DNA of 64,000 bases from Vicia villosa (Eukaryota; Streptophyta; Magnoliopsida; Fabales; Fabaceae): NCBI RefSeq assembly GCF_029867415.1, contig NW_026706166.1, positions 186,001 through 250,000 of the forward strand. The letters are read 5' to 3'. Below, in pieces: positions 50,142-60,274 of the stretch. A program made the translations under genes and the position numbers. How positions within the stretch are numbered: the stretch's first letter is position 1; the number at the start of each line of letters is the position of its first letter. Below the pieces are notes generated by a model, which worked only from the letters and a program-made list of their open reading frames with translations, was not told where the DNA came from and made no database searches.

Positions 50142-53100
50142 GAAAATTTCTTTATCCACCTCCCTATGGGGTGACTCCCTGCGAAAACTTCAACTTGCCC
50201 CTGCTTCGGAGATGCATCTCTGAAGTATTTTTTTTTTTAAATTTTTCCAGACTTTGGAAGTGCACTTCCGAAAACACCAAATGGGGGTGTTTTCGGAGAT
50301 GCACTTCCGAAAACACCTTTTTCACAATTTTTGGGGATTTTCGGAAGTGCATTTCCGAATTATGCAGAAATTTTTTTTTTTTTTTTATGTTTTTCTTAAC
50401 AGTCTCGTACAAAATATATATAAAACGAGTAATATATACAAAACGAAAACGCCGAACAAAATAAATAACATATCAACATAAAATACTAATATAATAAATA
50501 AAATCCGAATATATATACAAAATGAATAATAGTGTGCGAAATACAAGCCGAATACAAGAAAAATAAACCCGAACCCCTACTGGGTATGCCTAACCATCAC
50601 TCCCTGGGACCTCCTCTGCCTCCTATATGCCGCCGCATGGCCCGCATCACCGACGATCCTCTACACCACGGCGACTGCCTCTGGTCCGTCCTGATCAATG
50701 ATACCTCGGTCCAACGCGTCCCGCCCAAGCAGCTCTATCCGCTGGCAGATCGGCAGGAGATCAATGGCATGGTCATCCTCGGCCTACTGGTTCTCCAAGA
50801 CCTCCTCGTATGCTGGCCTAGGAGCGCCGAGAGCGTCGGGTGTCATCAGAGGATGTGACACCCGATAGAACCATGTGACATACCCCTCCACACTGTGTCA
50901 GTCCCGGGTGACCTGCATGCGACATTACTCCTCCGGGACCACATGACGCTCCAAATCCACAAATATGCCAGTGAGCTCCACTCGGGTAATTGTGTCGGGA
51001 GCAACCTCAAAAGGTGACCTGGGTATCATCTGCACAAATCCAAACTGCCGCATGCACCGCTCAGGGAGACACCTCATCATGGTGTTGGTCTCGCATGCCA
51101 ACCAGCCAGAATATAACGAGATGCGGTCAAAGGCGACAACAACAGTGTAGTCACTGAATGGCCTCCAACTGATGTCATCGTGAGCTGTGCGGTCGAGGTA
51201 CCCACGATATGGTCCCACTGCATTGTTCCTCCTTTGGGGAACGTATCGGGCGGCCCTGGGCATGACGTCCTTGTACGCAGGATCAATGTGGAAGCCGTGG
51301 ATGCGGGGGAAGTAGGATATGATCCAGCCCTGAAACACAAACACGATAATGTATTAAAAATAATTACGAACCATAAATAAATGTGAAACGATTAAAATGA
51401 AATGTACCGTCAGGAGTGTGGCGGATCCGGTCAACTGCCTGGTCCTCCAATTGGAGGCCTCATTCAGCTTCTGGTATAGGTATACCAGAATAGCTGACCC
51501 CCAGTTCCAGTGGTGAACGGTAGTCAAGTCCATGAAGTAGCGGAGGTAGGTCACATCGACATATCTTGCACTCTTATCCACAAAGAGTGCAGTGCCTACC
51601 AAAAACATGAACCAGCACCAGAGAGCGGAGGCACGGTGATACTCCATAAATAGGCTGTTCTCCACATCCTCTGATTCAGCCGCCGCCACCAAGTGGTGCT
51701 CGTAATAAGCGCCCAATGTGGAGAATCGGATATGAGGCCCATTTGTCGTCCTACACTCAAAATCAACCATATCTGGCTCCATACCCAGATAGATCGTCAT
51801 CCACTCGATGGCATCGACCCTCTGGATCCGGGAATGGTCCAGCAGCATCCCCCTAATCGGCAAGTGGAGAAGACACTGCACATCGTGCAAGGTGATCGTC
51901 ATCTCCCCAACCGGTAAGTGGAAAGAAGACGTCTCCCTATGCCACCGCTCCACAAAGGTCCCCTGCATGCCATGGCTGATGGTGGTATACCCGGTCATGC
52001 ACAGCCCACCTAGCCCTGAAGGTGTCACCGCGTCGTTAAACCACTGCGCCTCTGGTTTAAAGAGACCGAAAATCTTCCGGGCGTGGTTCACCATTTTTAA
52101 AGTCTGTCTCTCCTGTTACAACAAAAAAAACATTGTTAATTAGACCGTTAAGAAACTGTGGAATAAAAAGCTATATAAAAAACGGTAAAATAATAAAGTC
52201 GGACAAATTATAAAAAATACCTCTCCCTCCCAGACACGTCGAACGACGTGCTCATGGTAGGAAATCAGCACGGGCGTGTCAATGGGCCCTCCTGGGTAGC
52301 CCTCCTCCTACTCCTCCTCCCCGTGCGGAGGGTCAACATCTGGTACCTCCTCCTCCGCCTCCTGGTATCTAACTGCCTCCTCCTCCTCCTCTCGTACCTC
52401 CTGCTGACGGGAAGAAGAGACCCGAGCCAGACGACTCCTCGATCCATATGAGGAAGTACCCTCTTCCATCTGCACGGGTACTCGGACACGACCCCGTCCC
52501 TGCGTCGATGCCAGTTGCGCCGCCCGCTCGCGTCTAGCCGACGTTGTTTGGGTCTCTCTCCCCTGTGTGATGCGTGCTGGGTTGCCTGCCATATTCATGA
52601 AACAATTGAAATCCATAAGAATGCTAAACAATTCAAAAAATAAAAAAACCACTTCTGGACACATTTCAGAAGTTCATTTCCAAAACTGGTGAGGGAGGTG
52701 TTTTCGGAAATGAACTTCCGAAACACCCCTGCGAACTCCATTTCTGCACCTTTCATGACAGACCCCAAAATCAGTAGTTCAAACATGTTATAATGCTTCT
52801 AAACAACCTAAATACTACTAACAACCTACCCCTATATCATTTTTGTAATTTCTAACAACCCTAACATGCATTTCAATCATGGATCTAAAGATTAAGAAAC
52901 TTACAAATTGAAGTGATTGAGAAGCTTTTGAATGTAGTAGAGCAAGTAGAAACAGCCTTTGATGTAGCCTTGGAACTTGGTTTGCAAAAAATCTCTTTGA
53001 GGTTGATTTTGAAATTGATTTAGGGTAAATGAATTGGGGGGAGGAGTTGTTTTGCTTAATCTGCAAAATGCGCAGTATTTCAGAAATGCACTTCTGAAAT

Positions 53101-53280
53101 CCTGTTTTCGGAAGTGCATTTCCGAAATAAGACAATTTTTAAAAAAAAAGGCGTTTTCAGAGATGCATCTCCGAAAACAACATTTTTTTGCATTTCGGAA
53201 ATGCATTTCCGAAACAGGGGGCATTTTAGGGCTTTCACCAGGGGTCACCAAGAAGACAGGGGGTGGATAAAGAAATTTCC
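50142..53280 (-). mobile_element. PMD transposon copy 2 (3139 bp)
   Basis: Ends GAAAATTTCTTTATCCACC and complement GGAAATTTCTTTATCCACC, flanked by AAAACATT (50134-50141 and 53281-53288). The duplication is 8 bases if perfect, or 9 with one mismatch. Subterminal palindromes lie near 50202, 50252, 50292 and 50340 on the left, and near 52665, 52702, 53080, 53108, 53158 and 53195 on the right. The gene lies on the minus strand. There is no transposase. Confidence 0.9.
50577..52592 (-). pseudogene. MAIN-LIKE type PMD gene of copy 2, point-mutated
   Basis: Exons 52592-52221, 52112-51408 and 51329-50577, GT-AG borders, all phase 0, 1830 bases in total (609 codons plus stop). Start MAGNPARITQGRETQ. 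Exon 1 is basic then Glu-rich. Exon 2 (open throughout) holds the PMD core with HRETSSFHLPVGEMTITLH and CLLHLPIRGMLLDH. Exon 3 starts GWIISYFPRIHGF and includes WRPFSDYTVVVAFDR. Stops: TAG at 52308 (CAG in copy 1), TAA at 50925, TGA at about 50907, and TAG codons near 50787 and 50661. Most are explicable as C-to-T changes, typical of methylated, decaying transposons. The role of PMD proteins in transposons is unknown. Confidence 0.88.
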
Positions 53281-53330
53281 AAAACATTTGAAATACGAAC
53301 ATGCGACACTGAAAATTATTGATCAAATAA

Positions 53331-53669
53331 ATCACTTTTCAAATAAAAAAAATTATCCTGGAGAAGAAGTGTTTGTGGCGCATGCACTCTAAGTTACACT
53401 AAGGCGTCAATGTTTTTGACGCATGCTCCTATGTTATGCCAAAAACAATGGCACATACATGTATATTTTAGGAGCATGCGTCACTCATCATGTCTTCTTT
53501 GTTAATTTCTTTTGTTTACAACCTCCTAATGTTTACATGCATGTGTTATTGTCTCTGACATGACATAGGAGCATGTGCAACATGCATTGACGCCATATTA
53601 GAGTGCGTGCACCACATGTTGTAGTGCATCCTCTCTAGGATAATATTTTGTTTGTTTGAAAAGTAGTAA
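53331..53669. mobile_element. Foldback MITE (about 340 bp)
   Basis: The left arm (AAATTATCCTGGAGAAG, GCGCATGCACTCTAAG, AAGGCGTCAATG) is inverted at the right (CATTGACGCCATATTAGAGTG, CATCCTCTCTAGGATAAT). The middle contains CATGCTCCTATGTTATG and its inverse. It starts 50 bases after PMD transposon 2. Confidence 0.75.
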
Positions 53670-53809
53670 TTTTGAAAAATAATTTAAAAATATGATTGTT
53701 TGATTTATATTTTAAAAAATATGGTTATTTAAAAATAATTCGTGATATCGTTGACGTTAATCATTTTTAATAAAATTATGGTTTATTCACTATGTGACTA
53801 ACACAGTAA

Positions 53810-54140
53810 AATGTGTTTGTATTGATGGTGAACATAATTTATTCTAGCAGAATTGTGTTTGGTAGAATTGATTTTAACATAATTGAGTTTAGCATAATTG
53901 ATTTATGTTTGGATACATTTATGTAAAAGTGAGTTGAACAATAAATTTCAATGTAAAAATTACCCAGAATCAATTTTAGAAGTAGAAGCTACAAATTCTA
54001 GCTTCAAGTAGAATCAACTCTGGAGACAGAATCAATTCTACTTTTGTTAAAACAAACATCTCAAAATCACCCAGAATCAATTCTACACCTCTAGAATTGA
54101 TTCTGGGTCTTCCAAAAGACAATTCAAACATGTTATAAGT
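53810..54140. mobile_element. MITE, second copy of the 31105 family
   Basis: Collinear with 31105-31415. Ends TGTTTGTATTGATGG and complement TGTTTGAATTGTC give a short inverted repeat. It is non-coding. Confidence 0.7.
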
Positions 54141-55112
54141 ATTACAACATTTGTACCACTAAAATCACAAAAGTCTACACAACTATTATTGAAAACATTA
54201 GTGGTTTCCAATTTTCAAAACTAGGGAAATTCTTAATTGACTTTATTGGGTTTGGGGATTTTCAAAGCTAACTTCCACGAACCCCCTTATATAATGAATT
54301 GAAGTTTCAGGCTAACTTCCAACCAACTAGTAAATTGAGGCTTGAAATGGTTAGTCTCCAAACCAAACAACGAACAAAGTTTCGAGTGGTTAGTCTCTAA
54401 GCCAAGTTGAGATTTTGCACAAGCTGATCTCGAATTAAAATAGAGTTTTGAGTTGGATATCCTCTGAACTGAACCGAGATTTTACACGTGCTAACCAAGA
54501 ACCGAACCTAGATTTTTAGCGGGTTGAATTTGAACCTACTAAGTTTTTACACATGCTGAACTTAATAACCGAGTGGAATTTTATATCAGACTAATCTCGA
54601 ACCAATAGAGATTTTGACCGGGATGAGTTTAAGAACTGTTGTGAAGATGTTTCACTAGTTATTCTTCACGAACCCAAGAAAGAGATTTTCTTCAATGATA
54701 TAGCTCACAAATCAAACAAAGACTTATTTTTATCCCCCAAAGATAAGTACAGAGCTTTTACAATGATTTAGTTTCCAACCAAAATAATCAATTCCTAAGG
54801 AAGAATGATTTACTCAAGAGAAAAACTACTCTTGGTAAATTTACATCTAAGCCCTCACCAAAACAAATTCCTCACTGAACTCAAGAACACTCTCAAAGCA
54901 CTATATATGGCTAAAATATTTGAAAAAGTAGAAATGCTTTAGAGAATTTATGAGATAAAGGAAAAGTGTAGTTTTTCACATTTTTGGATGATTTGAAATG
55001 ATAGATAAACTCTCTTTTTATAAGCCAAGAAATAGTGTGATTTTGGAAATAGTCCATGGAAAAAATAAATGACCTAATAAATTAAGCCATGCAAATAATC
55101 AACTATTTGTAT
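54141..55112. other. Unclassified repetitive-looking DNA
   Basis: No reading frame. Repeated phrases around GAGATTTTNCAC and CTAACTTCCAA (54270-54610) suggest transposon leader sequence, but no boundary is visible. Confidence 0.35.
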
Positions 55113-55593
55113 AGCGAGCGTTTACCTATCATTAAGAGACTGTCATATTCGGTTATGGACTCAATTAGCATCATATAATTGATTAGGGCGAGTATCTAAT
55201 AAATTAGATAGTTAAAAAAAAATCCTAATCAAGCAGTCTGTCTTCTAATCAATTGGTTATGTTTCAAAAATACTTTAGGTGAGTTTAACTAAAAAAGAGA
55301 GGAGATATGGTAAGATTGATGAGAGATGAAGTAAATAAGAAACACCGCATGTACGATGCACTTAAGTGAATTGCAGAACACTGTAAGGTACGATACACTT
55401 AAGTAGAATACAAAATATGGTAAGATACCACGTGCTTAAGTCATATACGATACACCACAAGGTATAGTGCACATGCAGTTAAGTGGTCTAATTAACTTAG
55501 AATCCACACAAGTAGTTCTATATATCGAACCCTTGTGCAGAAGAATTCTTACTTGATGAAAATTTCTATGAAACCCTAGCCGTATTTTCTTCC

Positions 55594-55636
<43 letters not shown>

Positions 55637-56187
55637 TACACTCAAAGCCTTCATTCCTAGCAGCTAGCACCGAGACTGAAGGAACTCTGTTTGTGTGAAC
55701 TGAGTAGAGGAGATGTTCTTCATTCAACAGTCGTGATCACTCATTTGATTCTGCATCAAAGGTTTTAATCGCCATAAGAGATAATCGTTTCTATCACTAA
55801 TCATGACCATTCGTAAAGATCACTAAAGGGAAATTTTTGTTTTCAGATGCGTCTTGTATCACAATTTCCCTTTAGTGTCCTTGTGTTTATTGGGATCTCA
55901 TGATTAAGTCACACTTAACATTTTAATAAAGAAATGCCTTTTATTATTAATAAATAATTCAATACAAGTACCAAAAGTATGAGAAGGTTTTGATAGCGAG
56001 CTTTTAACAATAATTAAGGGACTGTCATATTTGATTATGGACTCAGTTAGGCATCATATAATTGATTAGGGCGAGTATCTAATCGATTAGATAGTTTAAA
56101 AAATTATCCTAATTAAGCAGTCACTCTCCTAATCAAATGGTTATGTTTCAAAAATATTTTAGGTGATTTTAGTTTAAAAAAGAGAGA
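55113..56187 (+). mobile_element. Direct repeats of about 190 bp flanking 690 bp (TRIM-like candidate)
   Basis: 55113-55304 and 55993-56187 share TAGCGAGC, GACTGTCATATT, ATTGATTAGGGCGAGTATCT, TGGTTATGTTTCAAAAATA and AAAAAAGAGAG. The interior has a CT/CA microsatellite and CAGATGCGTCTTGTATCAC. No primer-binding site was found, so a miniature LTR element is only a possibility. A segmental duplication is the alternative. Confidence 0.45.
55592..55640. repeat. Compound (CT)n(CA)n microsatellite
   Basis: About 12 CT followed by about 11 CA units between 55592 and 55640. Confidence 0.95.
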
Positions 56188-56779
56188 ATTCAAAAATACT
56201 TGTTAGTGTGTAAGTGATTTAGCCATACTACTTTCAAAAATACCCTTGTATCTTTATAATACACTGACCACTCAGACGAACGCGATAAGGCTAGCTTTCA
56301 CATTCTTCTCTTTCACACTTTCAAGTAAATTTTTTCCGTCTTTTCACCAATTTTAAATTTCTTTATACTATATCATTTGCCATCATAAATCCCATTCAGT
56401 TCTATCTTATGTTTTTCTCTCTCTTTTTTTCTCCTTTATCCTTCTCATATTCATTAAGAGTTTTGCGAATCTATTAATGATAAAAGAAAAGAAATAAAGA
56501 GAAACATGTAAAAAACGTAGACATACACCTAAAAATAATTTTTTTTCTTTATTTTTTATTTTCTATATCATTTTATTTTACGTTGACAAAAAAATTTGCA
56601 TTCATTTTGATTTCAAATTTCAAAATTTTACCTTAATTGATCAATTTTAAATTTCATTTACGATCACTAATAAAATTTCGTTCTATATATTTCTTTATCT
56701 CATCAGTAATAATAAATAAATAAATAACGAAAAATTGGTGAAGAAGCAAATATAGAAGTTTTTTTTTAATAACCATGTT
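56188..56779. other. Intergenic DNA without gene
   Basis: Pyrimidine-rich then AT-rich; nothing recognisable. Confidence 0.5.
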
Positions 56780-57130
56780 TTTAAAAAAAAATACAAAACA
56801 AACTAATATTTACTAACTATATTTAGGGGTATTTTTTTACGTAGGCGCTATCCCACATAGCGCCTCCTATTTTTTAAATAATTTTTCAATTACATACGAA
56901 TTTACCTACAAATTTATCTGCGGAAATGTTTAATTTTGGTCTATAAATCCACAAGTAAATTCGCAGTTAAATCCGCACGTAGCACCAAATCCGTAAATAC
57001 TGAAAAAATTTTAAAAAAATAAGAGGCATCGTGTGGGATGGCGCCTACGTAAAAAATACCCCAAACATGATTAGTTGGATAATTTTTAAAAATATTAGCT
57101 TGTTTGATATTTTATTTATAAACTTAGTTA
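56780..57130. mobile_element. Foldback element with TACGTAGGCGC ends
   Basis: GGGGTATTTTTTTACGTAGGCGCTATCCCACATAGCGCC (from 56825) is mirrored by GGATGGCGCCTACGTAAAAAATACCCC (57037-57063), and flanking parts also match. The loop has AAATCCGCA / TTCGCAG motifs like those of the CACTA-type end at 57857. Confidence 0.7.
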
Positions 57131-57856
57131 TTAAAAAAAGTCTTCACAAATGTACACCGATGAGTAAAAATAATTTTTTTCTTACACTTTATTTTATTTT
57201 AAATTATCATATTTTATGTTTTGTATTATTTATTTTATTTTCAAGATACAAATAGAGCTAAGGTTGCATGAAATATCAAATTTGAAATACAATGAATTTA
57301 GATATGATAAATTCAGTTAGAATGAATTTATTTTACTCCTGATTAATATTTTTTTTATAATATACCAACACGTGAAATAATTTAGATATTATGAATTTGT
57401 TTTGTTTGTTAATTTTTTTTACAATATACCAACAATTTTTTTTTTATGAATATAATTAAATATTATTTTAATTTAACATAAAAATAAAGAATATATATTA
57501 ATTTTTTTCTTCATAATTTTCAAATATGAAAAAATAATTAGCATAAAACAATTAATAGTTTATAGTTTGTGCCTTGAAAATGTTATTTGGTTGACAAAAT
57601 ATAAATAAATATAAAAAAAAAAAACTATAAAAATGAAAGTAAGCACATTTTGTTTGATCTATGTTAGAGAAGATGGAAGAAACCATTCAAACATATTTGT
57701 TTGAAAATTTCGTATGCAACTATTCTAAACGTAAGTGAGCTACACTTATAGAAATATCTACCATACATGAAGCAGAAAAAACATTTACACTGGGCATGAA
57801 CATATCCTTTTGTAGAATGGACTGTCGTGGAGCTCAAGTCTCACAGTCCTGAGATA

Positions 57857-58130
57857 CACTACTAGAAATATTTATTTTTCCTTGCGGAGTTACCTTTGAA
57901 TTTGAGCTTAAAATCTTCAGGAAACAGATTTCTTACGGTTTTTCCAATCGTTTCTGATCCCTAGCTAAAACCTTCGCGTGGATAATAAAACTTATGTAGG
58001 TAAAGTCGCAGGAAATAGAATCCACAGGAACTAAGTTCTGCAAGTAAATCCGCAGGAGTCAAAATCCGCAGGTAATTCCGCAGCAAACATATTTTCGAAT
58101 TAAAAATAAATAAATTTAATTGACAAATTG
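57857..58130 (+). mobile_element. CACTA-type terminus with TCCGCAG subterminal repeats
   Basis: CACTACTAGAAATA at 57857 is a textbook CACTA end. It is followed by at least six TCCGCAG/TCCACAG motifs up to 58085. The opposite end was not found, so this is a partial element or a one-ended remnant. Confidence 0.55.
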
Positions 58131-59249
58131 AGACTAATTTATAACACAAAATAAAAGGTAAAAAAACAGATGTATACACAACATTAAAGACATAATCATA
58201 ACTAATACTCAAAGTTCATTGTTACCAATATTCAAACCAACAAAAAGCAATGGATTTTAATCTCCAAGTCTAAAGTATTGAGATTATAAAATAACACAAA
58301 TGATTCTTTTAACGGAATCACTATCTCCATGCTGAGGATGGCCGCCAACTAGTTGCAGAAAGAACCACAGGAAAGCTGCCTGAGGTGAGAAGGGGAGATG
58401 GCAAGACAAGAGAACCCTTTTTGGTTGTCATTCAGAGTATTTGGGTGAAATGATCAAAAAATCCAACAAAAACAGAGGGAATAGCGAATAGCTATATATT
58501 GAGCGCAAATAACAACTACTTAAAGAAAAAAATACATATATGAATGACATAAAGGCAAGTATAATGCCGCTTTAGTTGAAGTAAATACCTTACTAATAAT
58601 TTGATTTGCAATGCAAACACTCGTGACACTTAATTTTGGTGGTTATTCACTTGGCCACTAAAACTAATGCGCCCTCCCTACAAACAAAATGATAGTTCGT
58701 GATTTGTTGATAGTGTAAAAAATTTCAACTCGTATATTTATTGATAAAAAATCTATATAATATATCAATCCAGTTGCTGGCCACAAAATATATTATAGTA
58801 GAAATTAATTAGCATGCTTGATCCACCAAATACAATAATTTGTAAATTGGAACTGAATCTCGTTATGGAAAGTTTTGGAAATACTATTCACTTGCACCTC
58901 CAATATATATTATTCCAATTTCGTTTCATATGGCGGCCTAATTGAATTTGGTTATTTCAACAACTAACTTATTCAATTTATTTATTCCATTAACATGGTT
59001 CACCATGAAGCCAAGCATCTAACAAAATAAGCAGGGCATTGGTCTTGATGGAATTGGAAATTTCCCACATTAAGCTGTAATGATCAAATGAACAAATAAC
59101 ACTACTAATTTGTATAATAAATGTTTTGATTGTGCATAATTAAGAGACTATTCCATTTCAAGTATGCTGCAGAATCAAATTTAAGAATGAGATATGTACC
59201 TATTATACTCAGTTGAAAGATATTGATGGTTGCCTCAATATTGGATTTG
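58131..59249. other. Intergenic DNA without gene
   Basis: No credible reading frame. The sequence is mixed-composition and I recognise nothing in it. Confidence 0.45.
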
Positions 59250-59486
59250 TGAGATATTGGATCGAACTCTAGTATGGTCGAATGGTAGCTTTTTGATTCA
59301 ACAGTTCGACAGAGTTAAGCATGAAGTCGAAGGTTGTTCACATGCTGGTGTCGAAGTGTGCATGCTGTAGTCGAAGATGGGTCTAGCATGCAGGTGTCGA
59401 AGATGCTAGGATTGTTAGCATGTTAAATTAGGTTTTAGTGTTTAAACCCTAATCTGTTAAGTTAGCTTGTTTATTAAGTTGGCTTG
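59250..59486 (+). mobile_element. LTR fragment rich in TCGAAG, interrupted by the Ogre LTR
   Basis: Six occurrences of GTCGAAG or GGTCGAA in 240 bases, starting TGAGATATTGGATCGAAC, resemble a legume LTR start. It is cut at 59486 by the next element. The class is unknown. Confidence 0.35.
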
Positions 59487-60004
59487 TGTTATACCCCAAA
59501 ATTTGCCCACTTCTTTTTTCAAGAAAGTTTCAATATGAAAATTAAGAGTCTCATATAAACATGGATTTTTTCAAAATATCCTGACATATGAAGAACTTGG
59601 TTTTCAGAATTTTTCTTACACAGTAACTTGGCTTACAGTGGAATTTATTCTTACGCAAACGCCAAATACTGTTCTTTACTTCACAAATACTATTTATTTA
59701 TTTTACAGATAAATAGTACTAACACAGTTCATGCAGGGTTAAATCTTTTTTGCAGGCGCAAAAGCAGGAAACTCACACTGTACTGGTAACAATTGTTTTT
59801 GTTTTCCCACTAACTTTTGTGCTATATTCCATTATTTTCAAAATCTTTTCAAATCTATCCTTTCAAATTCAAATCTCAACTTTATTCTATCCATCTCTCT
59901 TTTCCCAACAATACCTTACACTTTCTTTCAAATCTCACTACCACTCAAATTTCCTTTTGTACGGAATCACATCATTCCCCAACGTCTCTATCATCTTTCC
60001 ATTC

Positions 60005-60012
60005 TATAAATA
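60005..60012 (+). promoter_or_regulatory. TATA box in the Ogre LTR
   Basis: TATAAATA, 102 bases before the ATG of the small reading frame. A pyrimidine-rich leader follows, as in plant 5' UTRs. It is the best candidate for the element's own transcription start (about 60037). Confidence 0.6.
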
Positions 60013-60106
60013 CCTCTCATTCTTCCCACAAATCTCACATCAAATTCTAAATCATCTTTCAAATTTCTACTTCATCATCCATTTTCTTTCTTCTTTCCTA
60101 GCAAGA

Positions 60107-60274
60107 ATGGCAAAATGGATAGAGACACTGTTTCTTACAGTCATCACCATTGCTACGGTGATCATGACTTTCTTCTGCCTACACAGTCCTGAGAAGTGTG
60201 GACCTGCAATGGTTGCATTCCCAATCCTCTACATGTTATTGATCATAGCATGGTTCATCAACCGTCATTTTTAA
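60107..60274 (+). CDS. 55-residue two-pass membrane peptide encoded in the Ogre LTR
   Basis: ATG in good plant context (AAGAATGGCA), first ATG after the TATA box, stop TAA at 60272. The peptide begins MAKWIETLFLTVITIATVIM and ends WFINRHF. Two hydrophobic segments at about 6-25 and 34-51 are separated by a short polar turn with two Cys (CLHSPEKCGPAM). The frame is open upstream to 59750, but that part is low-complexity and precedes the likely transcription start. I know of no such peptide in Ogre. It may be a leader ORF of the retroelement, a captured host fragment, or chance. The other Ogre LTR in the window lacks this region, so conservation cannot be tested here. Confidence 0.5.
   Translation: MAKWIETLFLTVITIATVIMTFFCLHSPEKCGPAMVAFPILYMLLIIAWFINRHF

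Noticed and set aside
58961..59240. Host exon near 59000
   Set aside because: Composition is slightly less AT-rich, but no frame, splice pattern or motif could be supported.
59750..60106. N-terminal 119 codons of the long frame in the Ogre LTR
   Set aside because: Low-complexity Phe/Ser/Leu text from a pyrimidine-rich stretch, and mostly upstream of the TATA box. Only the last 55 codons look protein-like.
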